Assembly (NCBI RefSeq): GCF_963665245.1 | Contig: NZ_OY762267.1 | Coordinates: 4,560,001-4,624,000, forward strand | Direction: 5' to 3' | Source of the DNA: an uncultured Paludibaculum sp. | GTDB taxonomy: Bacteria > Acidobacteriota > Terriglobia > Bryobacterales > Bryobacteraceae | Length of the DNA: 64,000 bases | Part shown: piece after piece, positions 1 to 8,504 of the stretch | How positions within the stretch are numbered: position 1 is the stretch's first letter | How the letters are laid out: each line of letters starts with the position of its first letter | The notes under the pieces: model-generated | What the model saw: the letters and a program-made list of their open reading frames with translations, nothing else | The model's database searches: none | What the model was told of the DNA's origin: nothing | Made by a program: the position numbers and the translations under genes

Positions 1-512
1 CCGAAGGGGCCGATGATCCGCTGCGTCACGCGGTCGCGCTTGAGGGCCGCCAGCGTCGGGTCCTTTGGCGTCACCTCGCCTCCATCCATCCATTCGAAAC
101 GGCCGACCCGCAGACTCTGGTCCTTATCCCCAAACAACCCTTTGAAGCGCAGGTACCCCTGCTTGGGGAAGACCATCCCGGCATGGCGGCGTGCGTCGTT
201 CGCGCCGAAGTAATTGCCGCCCAATCCGAGTTGGAGCTGCGGCGCCGCGGCAATCGCATCGTTGGGAAGGCCCAGCAGGAACGGCGCAGCCAATTCGAAC
301 TGCCAGTCCAGCTTCCTGGTTGTCTGGGCAAAGCTCAGCTTGAAGATGTTGCCGCTGAAGGCGTAATCGCTGTTGGCGTCGCCCTGGAAGTAGTCCCACA
401 TCTCAGTGCGGGACCGCAGGCTGCCGCTGATGGTCACGCCGCCCACCTTGATAGGCTCCTGGCCTAGGACGGCGGTGCAGACAAAGAGCGTGGCGAATAA
501 GTATTGGCGCAT
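1..512 (-). CDS. Alginate-export-type outer-membrane porin, N-terminal part (cut by window edge)
   Basis: Reading from the ATG at 510-512 towards base 1 gives about 170 uninterrupted residues with no stop before the edge, so the gene is incomplete here. The first 17 residues (MRQYLFATLFVCTAVLG) form a signal peptide ending before QEPIKVGG. The rest alternates polar and hydrophobic residues like beta strands and holds the stretches LRVGRFEWMDGGEV and ALKRDRVTQRIIGPFG, which resemble the alginate-export barrel family. Such proteins sit in the outer membrane as substrate channels; the substrate cannot be told here. It diverges from nrfHA, with a CRP/FNR-family palindrome midway between the two starts. 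Family call is moderate; export is fairly sure. Confidence 0.68.
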   Translation of the reverse strand, partial: MRQYLFATLFVCTAVLGQEPIKVGGVTISGSLRSRTEMWDYFQGDANSDYAFSGNIFKLSFAQTTRKLDWQFELAAPFLLGLPNDAIAAAPQLQLGLGGNYFGANDARRHAGMVFPKQGYLRFKGLFGDKDQSLRVGRFEWMDGGEVTPKDPTLAALKRDRVTQRIIGPF

Positions 513-546
513 CAGTTTAAGGCTATCGAGTCTTATATTCCAGAAA

Positions 547-562
547 TGTGACCAGAGTCACA
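547..562. promoter_or_regulatory. CRP/FNR-family (HcpR-like) operator palindrome
   Basis: The site reads TGTGA-CCAGAG-TCACA, a perfect 5+5 palindrome with a 6-nt centre. It lies 34 nt from the nrfH start on one side and 34 nt from the porin start on the other. The half sites match the CRP-family consensus, and the same palindrome is used by HcpR, the nitrosative-stress regulator that controls nrfHA and hcp in other anaerobes. The match is seen directly; which regulator binds is inference. Confidence 0.65.
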
Positions 563-596
563 GAGAAGGTTTAATCCATGATATAGAGTTGAGTCG

Positions 597-1052
597 ATGA
601 AAGAAAAGGGCGCGATTACCCCGTTGCTGCTAGGTATTCCCCTGGGCTTGCTGATGGGCGTGGGCGTCTACACGTTTGGCTATGCTCGCGGCGCTTCTTA
701 CCTGACCGACGATCCCAAGGCCTGCGCGAACTGCCATGTGATGCGCGATCAATACGAAGGCTGGATGAAGTCGAGCCACCGCAAGGCTGCCGTCTGCAAC
801 GACTGCCACACGCCGCACGGTTTTCTCCCGAAGTATTTCACCAAGGCCCTGAACGGCTTCCATCACTCTCTGGCCTTCACCTCCGGACGCTTCCCCGACG
901 ACATCCAGATCACCGCGCGCAACCACAAGGTGGCCGAAGAGGCATGCATGAAATGCCACGAGGACATCACCGACGGCATCCGCTCAACACGCCACAGAAA
1001 AGACGATATCGCCTGCACGACCTGCCACCGCAACGTCGGTCATCAGCATTGA
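597..1052 (+). CDS. nrfH: Cytochrome c nitrite reductase small subunit NrfH
   Basis: This 151-residue protein is a membrane-anchored tetraheme quinol dehydrogenase of the NapC/NirT family. It passes electrons from menaquinol to NrfA. One N-terminal membrane helix (about residues 8-29) is followed by four CxxCH motifs at 43-47, 67-71, 117-121 and 140-144. The first continues as CANCHVM, the CxxCHxM signature in which Met49 is the unusual haem ligand of NrfH. Length and haem count are normal for the family. nrfA follows after 18 nt, so the two form one operon. A TGTGA-N6-TCACA palindrome lies 34 nt upstream. The start is supported by the N-terminal helix, though the ribosome binding site is weak. 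Confidence 0.95.
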   Translation: MKEKGAITPLLLGIPLGLLMGVGVYTFGYARGASYLTDDPKACANCHVMRDQYEGWMKSSHRKAAVCNDCHTPHGFLPKYFTKALNGFHHSLAFTSGRFPDDIQITARNHKVAEEACMKCHEDITDGIRSTRHRKDDIACTTCHRNVGHQH

Positions 1053-1070
1053 ACGGGACTAATTTTCGCC

Positions 1071-2489
1071 ATGTCTGCCAACAATTCCAAAAAAGCGCTC
1101 ATCCTCGCCATTCTCTTTACCGCCAGTGTCACGGTCGCAATTACCGCCCTGCTGGTGAACATCTTCGAGCACAAACAGGAGTCGAGGAATGCCTTCTTCC
1201 GCGTCGTCGAGCTGACCGATGAGACGGACGACCCGGCAGTCTGGGGCAAGAACTTCCCGCTGCAGTACGACGACTACAAGCGCACGGTGGATCAGACCCG
1301 GACCCGATACGGCGGCAGCGAGGCCCTGCCGCATGCGCCCAGTCAAGCCGACCCGCGCTCCGTCGTCTCGCAGAGCAAGATCGACGAGGATAAACGTCTG
1401 AAGACCATGTGGGCCGGCTACGCCTTCTCAGTGGACTTCCGTGAGGAGCGTGGCCACTCCTACATGCTGGACGATCAGCGCTATACCAAGCGCGTGACCG
1501 AGTTCAAGCAGCCCGGCACATGCCTGAACTGCCACGCCTCCACCTATAACATCTACAAGAAGTTGGGCGACGGCGACATCTTCAAGGGCTTCGACAAGCT
1601 GAACCACACACCTTACCTGGAAGCGACGAAGCTGGCCAAGCACCCCGTGAGCTGCATCGACTGCCACGAGCCCAAAACCATGCAACTGCGCATCACCCGG
1701 CCTGCTTTCATCGAGGGGATCCGCGCCTACAAAGCCTCGCAGGGCGTTCAGAACTATGACGTGAACACCATGGCCTCGGCCCAGGAGATGCGGAGCTTTG
1801 TCTGCGGGCAATGCCACGTCGAATACCACTTCAAGGGCGACGAGAAGCGCCTCACCTTCCCCTGGAAGAACGGGCTGAAGGCGGAGAACATGTACGCCTA
1901 CTACGAAGAGATCAAGTTTAAGGACTGGACCCACAAGGAGACCGGCGCCCCCGTGCTGAAAGCGCAGCATCCGGAATTCGAATTCTGGAATCAGGGGATT
2001 CACGCCCGATCGGGCGTAGCCTGCGCCGACTGCCACATGCCGTATAAGCGCGAGGGCGGCACCAAGGTATCCGACCACTGGGTGCGCAGCCCGCTGCTGA
2101 ACATCAATCGGGCCTGCCAGGGCTGCCACCATTTCCCCGAGGAGGAGATGAAGGCCCGCGTGGAGCAGATCCAGGCGCGCTTTCACGAGTCGCGCGACGT
2201 CGCGATGGACGCGTTGATGGCCCTGATCGAGGACACGAAGAAGCTCCGCGAGGCCGGCGCGACGGACGACCAACTCAAGGACGCCTGGGCCGCCCAGCGC
2301 AAGGCTCAGTTCTTTATCGACCTGGTGGAGGCCGAGAACTCCGGTGGGTTCCATGCGCCGGGCGAATCCCTGCGTGTGCTAACGCAGGCACTGGACACGA
2401 TCAGAAAGGGCCAGTTGTCGCTGCGAGGCATCACCGTCGTCAAGAAAGCGGAAGCGGCCGTCCGACGCAAGGCCGGTCAAGGCGACTAG
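1071..2489 (+). CDS. nrfA: Ammonia-forming cytochrome c nitrite reductase NrfA (CxxCH type)
   Basis: This 472-residue periplasmic pentahaem enzyme reduces nitrite to ammonium with six electrons delivered by NrfH. An N-terminal hydrophobic segment (about 9-30) is a signal or anchor. Haem motifs are CLNCH (151-155), CIDCH (195-199), CGQCH (245-249), CADCH (318-322) and CQGCH (349-353). The catalytic residues known for the family are present: Arg127 in RGH, Tyr252 in CGQCHVEY and His300 in KAQHPE. The first, active-site haem motif is CxxCH, whereas the classic E. coli and Wolinella enzymes have CxxCK with a lysine ligand. CxxCH forms are a known minority clade, so the enzyme should be active. 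Octahaem reductases are excluded by length and haem number. Confidence 0.95.
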   Translation: MSANNSKKALILAILFTASVTVAITALLVNIFEHKQESRNAFFRVVELTDETDDPAVWGKNFPLQYDDYKRTVDQTRTRYGGSEALPHAPSQADPRSVVSQSKIDEDKRLKTMWAGYAFSVDFREERGHSYMLDDQRYTKRVTEFKQPGTCLNCHASTYNIYKKLGDGDIFKGFDKLNHTPYLEATKLAKHPVSCIDCHEPKTMQLRITRPAFIEGIRAYKASQGVQNYDVNTMASAQEMRSFVCGQCHVEYHFKGDEKRLTFPWKNGLKAENMYAYYEEIKFKDWTHKETGAPVLKAQHPEFEFWNQGIHARSGVACADCHMPYKREGGTKVSDHWVRSPLLNINRACQGCHHFPEEEMKARVEQIQARFHESRDVAMDALMALIEDTKKLREAGATDDQLKDAWAAQRKAQFFIDLVEAENSGGFHAPGESLRVLTQALDTIRKGQLSLRGITVVKKAEAAVRRKAGQGD

Positions 2490-2605
2490 TCGCGGCGACC
2501 CTCGGTCAATGCTTCAGCCAATCGTCAGGATTCAAAAATTCGATCGATTCCGGGCAGAATCTGTCCATTCGATAGCGCGATGGGACGCTACACTTAGGGT
2601 GACTC

Positions 2606-3787
2606 ATGAACCGTAACGGGCTCCTGCTGTGCCTGATCAGCTCCCTTGCACTCGCCGCTTGCCATGCCTCGGAGGGACCGGCGGGTTCCTCTTCCAGTCG
2701 TTCCACTGCCGCGAAAGACGCGCACGGACGTGCCACCTCACCCGACCATGAGGCCGATGATGCGGCCCATTTCCTGGCCGGCATCCCCGGCCGCGAGGGG
2801 AGCCCGTATAAGGCGCTCGAGACGCAACAGGCGTGGATCGACCATGCCAAGCAAATGGACGAGGCATGGGCCCGGTTCGAGAAGCGGCGCAAGGTGGGAA
2901 TGGCCGCCTTCCAGAAGAGTGAGCTGACGGGCGCCCCGGTCGATGGCAGCCCCATCTGGTATCCGTTTTCCGGTGGCGACGCGCTCACGATGTTGACTTT
3001 CTTCCCCGGCCACACCACCTACGTGATGGCCGCCCTCGAACCGCCCGGCCGGGTGCCGAAAGCGGCGCAGTTGGAACAGCTCGACCTGGCCAAAGAGCTT
3101 CCACTGATCGCGAATACGCTTTCGTCATTGCTGGGCAAGAGTTTCTTCGTCACTCGCGAGATGGACCGCCAGTTACGCGGCCAGGTGACCGACGGCGTGG
3201 CAGAGCCCATGCTGATCATCCTGGCTCGCATGGGCTACCAGATCAATAACCACAAATACGTGCAGTTGGATGAATCGGGCAAGCTCATCCCTCGTACTCT
3301 GGAGGAGAAGCGGGCCGCCTTCGGCAAGAACCGTGGATTGGTCCTCGAGATCCAGCGCGACGGGGAGGACCCGGCCACGCTGACGTACATCTCGCTGAAT
3401 CTGGATGACGCCCATATGAAGGACAACCAGCCCTTCAAGACCTACGTGGCTGGTCTCGGCAAGAGTTGCACCTTGCTAAAGTCCACGTCCTACATGATGC
3501 ATAGCGACGGATTCAAAGCCATCCGACAGATGGTTCTGGACGACAGTGCTCTGATTGTGCAGGACGATTCCGGCGTTCCGTGGAAGTACTTCACGCAGGA
3601 TGAGTGGCAGGTCCAACTGTACGGCGACTACGTTTCTCCCTTTGGCCGGGACTTCCAGTTCCGCACGCAGAAGGACCTGCGCGCGGCCTATGAGGAGAAC
3701 CGGAAGTCTGTGAAGCCACTGAACTTCCGGATGGGCTACGGCGCCGGCAAGGTCGAATCGAATCTGCAGGTCGCCAGACGGAAGTAG
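2606..3787 (+). CDS. Conserved lipoprotein of unknown function
   Basis: I do not recognise this 393-residue protein. It begins with a lipoprotein signal (MNRNGLLLCLISSLALAAC, lipobox LAAC with Cys19), so it should be lipid-anchored and periplasm-facing. A low-complexity Ser/Ala/Asp linker (about 22-55) precedes a globular region with the stretches WYPFSGGDALTMLTFFPGH and YGDYVSPFGRDFQFRTQ. There are no CxxCH motifs and no membrane helices after the signal. It lies 116 nt downstream of nrfA on the same strand, and a hairpin follows it. The gap argues against tight coupling with nrfHA, but read-through is possible. No function is assigned. Confidence 0.75.
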   Translation: MNRNGLLLCLISSLALAACHASEGPAGSSSSRSTAAKDAHGRATSPDHEADDAAHFLAGIPGREGSPYKALETQQAWIDHAKQMDEAWARFEKRRKVGMAAFQKSELTGAPVDGSPIWYPFSGGDALTMLTFFPGHTTYVMAALEPPGRVPKAAQLEQLDLAKELPLIANTLSSLLGKSFFVTREMDRQLRGQVTDGVAEPMLIILARMGYQINNHKYVQLDESGKLIPRTLEEKRAAFGKNRGLVLEIQRDGEDPATLTYISLNLDDAHMKDNQPFKTYVAGLGKSCTLLKSTSYMMHSDGFKAIRQMVLDDSALIVQDDSGVPWKYFTQDEWQVQLYGDYVSPFGRDFQFRTQKDLRAAYEENRKSVKPLNFRMGYGAGKVESNLQVARRK

Positions 3788-3820
3788 TCCTTTCCCCGCA
3801 GTCCGGCAAGCACAAAAATA

Positions 3821-3850
3821 CCCGGCGCGCCTGGTCGAAGGCGCGCCGGG
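3821..3850 (-). terminator. Strong hairpin terminator between convergent genes
   Basis: An 11-bp perfect inverted repeat (CCCGGCGCGCC / GGCGCGCCGGG) encloses an 8-nt loop. On the minus strand the stem is followed by TATTTTTG, the form of a Rho-independent terminator for the DUF4097 gene. The plus-strand lipoprotein gene probably also ends here, but without a U-tract on that side. Confidence 0.8.
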
Positions 3851-3877
3851 CGACAAGTCCCGCAGGTGCCGAGACAA

Positions 3878-4813
3878 CTACTTCTTCAGAAGCCTGATGT
3901 TGCCGTTGGAGCTCGTCAGGTCCAACAGCGCACCGCCACCGTTCAACTGGCCGGATACCCGGGTCTTGCTGAACTGATTAGTGGTGATGGAGATATCGGA
4001 GGTAATGCTGCCATTCGACGTCGCCGCCCGCAGGTCGGCGTGGATGTTCTCGGGTACCCGCAGGTTGATCGAGGAGTTCGACGTCGTGGCGCGGACCGCG
4101 TTGTTGTTCCAGGAGTCAAGCGTCGCATTGATGCTGCCGTTGGAGCTTTCGAGTTCCATGGATCGGCCTGCCTCCAGCGACATCACCTGCGCGTCAATCG
4201 AAGCGTTCGAGGTATGAGCGCTGAAGGCCCCTTCCACTCCGTCCGCCTTGATCCGGCCATTGGAGGTGACGATAGTGGCCGCTCCCTTGAACTTGTCCAG
4301 CTCTACGCTGGCGTTGGACGTGGTGGCCTCCAGCGATCCTTCCATATTCCAGATCCGGATGGACCCGTTGGAGGTTTTCAGCCGGGCATTCCCCTGGATG
4401 GACTCCACGCGCATGCTGCCATTCGAGGTCTGGACGCTGTCGAGGATGACATTCTTCGGGACCTTGAGGACAAAGCGGGCACCGCAGTTGCAGTTCCGCT
4501 CTACGGGCCGCAGGGCACGAATCCGGATCGACCCGGGGTCCGAGATCACGTCGATCTTGAGGTCCTTCATGATCTCCTCGCGGGACGCATATTTCGCGCC
4601 GCTGATGTCGACGCTGTTGCCGTCCCAGCCAAGCACTTCGACGGAGCCATTGAAGGTCTCCAGCACCACGCGGCCGCCTGAGTTCAGCTTGTGCTGATAG
4701 GAGAACTCTTCTTTATATCGGTCCGAGCTGCCCCAATCGGACGGATCGATATCGCAGCCGGAAAGGGTGAGAGTGCCAAGGACTAGTGAGAGAGCGAGCC
4801 AGTTTTTACGCAT
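3878..4813 (-). CDS. DUF4097 'toast-rack' beta-helix lipoprotein
   Basis: The chosen start (ATG 4811-4813, behind GAGG) gives 311 residues beginning MRKNWLALSLVLGTLTLSGC, a lipoprotein signal with lipobox LSGC. An earlier start would add 23 residues before the signal and is unlikely. The rest is built of repeats about 19-22 residues long, each carrying TSNGSI, TSNASV or SSNGSI. This is the pattern of the DUF4097 single-stranded beta-helix family. Family members sit at the envelope and are often near stress or anti-sigma genes; no biochemical role is fixed. It diverges from pyruvate carboxylase and ends at a clear terminator. A second toast-rack lipoprotein lies at 42.8-43.6 kb. Confidence 0.85.
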   Translation of the reverse strand: MRKNWLALSLVLGTLTLSGCDIDPSDWGSSDRYKEEFSYQHKLNSGGRVVLETFNGSVEVLGWDGNSVDISGAKYASREEIMKDLKIDVISDPGSIRIRALRPVERNCNCGARFVLKVPKNVILDSVQTSNGSMRVESIQGNARLKTSNGSIRIWNMEGSLEATTSNASVELDKFKGAATIVTSNGRIKADGVEGAFSAHTSNASIDAQVMSLEAGRSMELESSNGSINATLDSWNNNAVRATTSNSSINLRVPENIHADLRAATSNGSITSDISITTNQFSKTRVSGQLNGGGALLDLTSSNGNIRLLKK

Positions 4814-4962
4814 AGAGACCTCGTCGTCTTTACTACGGACCAGTGGAGGCGAATGTTCCGAAACTTCATGGATTGTCCGCAAAAATCCTGGTGGCTGGAC
4901 AACGAACGCGGATCAGGTCCTGAGTGGGGCTGGGGCTTGGGTGCCATGTTAGCCTGAACTTA

Positions 4963-7900
4963 ATGAAGAAGTTACTGGCGCTGAACAGAGGGGAAATCGC
5001 CATACGGATCTTCCGTGCCGCCAATGAGTTAGGCCTGGGCACGGTGGCCATCTACAGTCAGGAAGACCGCTTGAGCCTGCACCGCTTCAAAGCGGATGAG
5101 GCCTACCTGATTGGCGAAGGCATGGGTCCGGTGCAGGCGTATCTGGATGTCGAGGGTATTGTTTCCCTGGCGAAGGAGAAGGGTGTCGATTTCATCCACC
5201 CGGGGTATGGATTCCTCAGTGAGAACCCGGCCCTTCCCAAGGCCTGCGCGGCCGCCGGCATCACGTTTGTCGGGCCCAGCGAGCGGATTCTCGAAATGCT
5301 GGGGGACAAGACTGCGGCCCGGCGACTGGCGCACGAGGCTGGCGTCCCCACCCTGCCGGGTACCGAGAAGCCGGCGGCGAGCTTTGAGCAGGCCAGGAAG
5401 CTGGCCCCGAAAATCGGCTTCCCATTGATTCTAAAGGCTGCATTTGGCGGCGGCGGCCGCGGGATGCGCGTGGTGACTAAGCCCGAGGAGCTGGAAGCAC
5501 GGTTCCACGAAGCCACGGCCGAGGCCCAGGCCGCCTTCGGGAACGGCGCCGTCTTCATGGAGCGCTACATCCGGCACGCCAAGCACGTGGAAGTGCAGAT
5601 TCTCGGCGACCGGAGTGGCGCCATGGTCCACCTGTGGGAGCGTGACTGCAGCGTGCAGCGGCGTCACCAGAAGGTGGTCGAGGTGGCGCCGGCGTTCGGG
5701 CTGGACCTCAGGATCCGCCAGGAGTTGTGCGCGGCGGCGGTGAAACTGTGCTCACACGCCAAGTACTACAGCGCCGGAACGGTGGAGTTTCTGGTGGATG
5801 TCGATTCCGGCGAGTGGTTCTTCATCGAAGTGAACCCACGCGTCCAGGTGGAGCATACCGTCACGGAGGAGGTGACCGGTATCGACATCGTCCGGGCGCA
5901 GATTCAGGTGGCCCAGGGGTTGCCGCTGCATGGGGACGAGATGGGCATTCCGGCCCAGGATGAGATCCATGTCACCGGTGCGGCCCTGCAGTGCCGCGTC
6001 ACAACAGAGGATCCGGCCAAGAACTTTCTGCCAGATTACGGCAAGATTCAGACCTACCGGTCGCCGGCCGGCTTCGGCGTCCGTCTGGACGGAGCCTCGG
6101 CCTACGGCGGCGCGGTCATTACCCCTTATTACGACTCCCTACTGGTGAAGGTGACGACCCGCGGCAACAACTTCGTGCAGGCCTGTCAGCGCATGGACCG
6201 CGTTCTGCGCGAGTTCCGTATTCGCGGAGTCAAGACCAACATCCCGTTCCTGGAGAACGTGATCCACAACGCGAAGTTCCGGGCGGGCGAGGCAACCACC
6301 ACCTTCCTGGAGCAGACCCCGGATCTGTTCCGGTTCAAGGCCCGGCAGGATCGCGCAACCCGGCTGCTTACCTACCTGGGCGACGTGATGGTGAACGGCA
6401 ATCCGGAGATGGCGAACCGCGTGGCTCCCGCCGCAACCCGGCCGGCCCCGGTGCCCGAACACAATGCCGCCGAGCCGCCGAAAGGCACCCGGCAGTTGCT
6501 GGACGAACTGGGCGCAACCGGATTCGCCGAATGGACCAGCAAACAGAAGCGACTGCTGATTACTGATACGACGATGCGCGACGCGCATCAGAGCCTGATG
6601 GCGACCCGCATGCGCACCTACGACATGTTGCAGATCGCCAACTTCTACGCGCACCAACTTAGTGGGCTGTACAGCGTGGAGATGTGGGGCGGTGCGACGT
6701 TCGACGTGACGATGCGATTCCTGCACGAGGATCCGTGGATGCGGCTGCGGCGCCTGCGCGAGCTCATTCCCAATATCTGTTTCCAGATGCTGTTGCGGGC
6801 TTCGAACGCCGTGGGCTACACCGCTTATCCCGACAACGCCGTACGCCGGTTCGTCGAGGTAGCGGCAGCCGAAGGCATGGATATCTTCCGTATCTTCGAT
6901 TCGCTCAACTGGCTGCCCAACATGAAGGTGGCGATGGACGCGGTGCGGCGGACGCCCAAGGTGTGTGAAGCGGCGATCTGCTACACCGGCGATATCCTGG
7001 ACCCCAAACGCGACAAGTACCCTCTGGCCTACTACGTCAAGATGGCCAAGGAGTTGGAGAAGATGGGCGCCCATGTCCTGGCGATCAAGGACATGGCCGG
7101 GCTATTGAAACCCTACGCCGCCCACAAGCTAGTGAAGGCCCTGAAGGGCGAGGTCGGCCTCCCTCTCCACTTCCATACGCACGATACCAGTGGCCTGAAC
7201 GCCGCCTCCATTCTCAAGGCTGGTGAAGCAGGCGTGGATGCGGTGGATGCGGCACTCTCGTCGATGAGCGGATCGACTTCGCAGCCCAATCTGAACTCCA
7301 TTGTGGCGGCACTGCAGCACGACAAAGTGCGTGGCACGGGGCTCGACTTCGAAGCACTAAACCGCGCGTCGGACTATTGGGAGGTGGTGCGAGCGAACTA
7401 CGCCCCGTTCGACACGGCTCCGCGGTCCGGCACCGCCGATGTCTATATCCACGAGATGCCGGGCGGGCAGTACACCAACCTGCGCGAGCAGGCCGAGAAC
7501 CTGGGGTTGGGTCCGCGGTGGCCGGAGATCGCGCGGATGTATGCGGACGTCAATCACGCCTTTGGGGACATTGTGAAAGTGACGCCCTCCAGCAAAGTGG
7601 TGGGTGACATGGCTTTGTTCCTCATCCAGCACGGAATGACGGTGAAGGAGTTCGAGAACCTGGGCGCGGGCCACAGCCTGAACATCCCGAACTCCGTGGT
7701 AGAGATGTTCGAAGGTACCTTGGGCGAGCCCGAAGGCGGGTGGCCGAAGAAGATTTCCAACGTCATTCTCAAGGGCAGGAAAGCGGGCAAGGGGCGGCCC
7801 GGCGCGAAGTTGGCTGCGATCAGTTTCGATGACACGCGCGCCGTGGTGGAGAAGAAGACGGGTCACAAGCCGTCCGAAACCGACCTGATGAGCTATGTGA

Positions 7901-8403
7901 TGTATCCGGACGTCTTCACCAAGTTCGACAAGGCGAGGGCGGCCTATGGTGACTTGACCGTGCTGCCGTCGCCAACATTCTTCTACGGCATGAAGACCGG
8001 CGAGGAGATCACGGTGGAGATCGAGGCCGGCAAGGCGCTGGTAATCAAGTTCGTGGCCGTCGGCGATCCTCATCCGGACGGGACGCGGACGGTATTCTTC
8101 GAACTGAACGGACAGCCGCGCGAGGTGACGATCCGCGACCGCAAGCTGAAGGCGGAGACCAAGGTGCATCCGGTGGCGGATGTGGCGGTACCTGGCCAGG
8201 TGGGCGCGCCTATTCCTGGAGCTGTGACCAGCATCGCGGTGGAACTCAATCAGGAAGTGAAGAAAGGCGACAAGCTGCTGGTGATGGAAGCGATGAAGAT
8301 GCAGACCACGGTGTATGCGCCGGTGGCTGGGAAGATCAGTGCGCGGCATGTCTCCGTCGGCCAGACTGTCCAGCCCAAAGACTTGCTGATAGTGATCAGC
8401 TAA
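4963..8403 (+). CDS. pyc: Pyruvate carboxylase
   Basis: This 1146-residue single-chain enzyme carboxylates pyruvate to oxaloacetate with bicarbonate and ATP, refilling the TCA cycle. The N-terminal biotin carboxylase domain (about 1-455) starts MKKLLALNRGEIAIRIF and holds the ATP-grasp loop FGGGGRGMRVV. The carboxyltransferase domain (about 530-800) starts with DTTMRDAHQSLMATRMR. A conserved carboxylase/tetramerisation region follows. The C-terminal biotinyl domain carries MEAMKM, with the biotin-accepting Lys near 1112. Length and domain order are normal. The start at 4963 is chosen because MKKLLALNRGE is the usual N-terminus; an upstream in-frame start at 4924 adds 13 unrelated residues. 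It is monocistronic, with a convergent neighbour. Confidence 0.96.
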   Translation: MKKLLALNRGEIAIRIFRAANELGLGTVAIYSQEDRLSLHRFKADEAYLIGEGMGPVQAYLDVEGIVSLAKEKGVDFIHPGYGFLSENPALPKACAAAGITFVGPSERILEMLGDKTAARRLAHEAGVPTLPGTEKPAASFEQARKLAPKIGFPLILKAAFGGGGRGMRVVTKPEELEARFHEATAEAQAAFGNGAVFMERYIRHAKHVEVQILGDRSGAMVHLWERDCSVQRRHQKVVEVAPAFGLDLRIRQELCAAAVKLCSHAKYYSAGTVEFLVDVDSGEWFFIEVNPRVQVEHTVTEEVTGIDIVRAQIQVAQGLPLHGDEMGIPAQDEIHVTGAALQCRVTTEDPAKNFLPDYGKIQTYRSPAGFGVRLDGASAYGGAVITPYYDSLLVKVTTRGNNFVQACQRMDRVLREFRIRGVKTNIPFLENVIHNAKFRAGEATTTFLEQTPDLFRFKARQDRATRLLTYLGDVMVNGNPEMANRVAPAATRPAPVPEHNAAEPPKGTRQLLDELGATGFAEWTSKQKRLLITDTTMRDAHQSLMATRMRTYDMLQIANFYAHQLSGLYSVEMWGGATFDVTMRFLHEDPWMRLRRLRELIPNICFQMLLRASNAVGYTAYPDNAVRRFVEVAAAEGMDIFRIFDSLNWLPNMKVAMDAVRRTPKVCEAAICYTGDILDPKRDKYPLAYYVKMAKELEKMGAHVLAIKDMAGLLKPYAAHKLVKALKGEVGLPLHFHTHDTSGLNAASILKAGEAGVDAVDAALSSMSGSTSQPNLNSIVAALQHDKVRGTGLDFEALNRASDYWEVVRANYAPFDTAPRSGTADVYIHEMPGGQYTNLREQAENLGLGPRWPEIARMYADVNHAFGDIVKVTPSSKVVGDMALFLIQHGMTVKEFENLGAGHSLNIPNSVVEMFEGTLGEPEGGWPKKISNVILKGRKAGKGRPGAKLAAISFDDTRAVVEKKTGHKPSETDLMSYVMYPDVFTKFDKARAAYGDLTVLPSPTFFYGMKTGEEITVEIEAGKALVIKFVAVGDPHPDGTRTVFFELNGQPREVTIRDRKLKAETKVHPVADVAVPGQVGAPIPGAVTSIAVELNQEVKKGDKLLVMEAMKMQTTVYAPVAGKISARHVSVGQTVQPKDLLIVIS

Positions 8404-8430
8404 TTGCCGGAGACGGCCATTTGAACACAC

Positions 8431-8484
8431 TTCAGGCTCCGCTCGCTTTTGTCCTGTTTTAGCGTAGATCGTGCGGAGCCTGAA
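8431..8484. terminator. Inverted repeat between convergent genes, possible terminator
   Basis: TTCAGGCTCCGC (8431-8442) and GCGGAGCCTGAA (8473-8484) form a perfect 12-bp inverted repeat with a 30-nt spacer. It lies in the 101-nt gap between pyc and the convergent beta-barrel gene. The long loop and missing U-tract make a Rho-independent role uncertain; it may act as a bidirectional terminator. Confidence 0.45.
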
Positions 8485-8504
8485 TTATCTATCTACAGTT
8501 CCTG

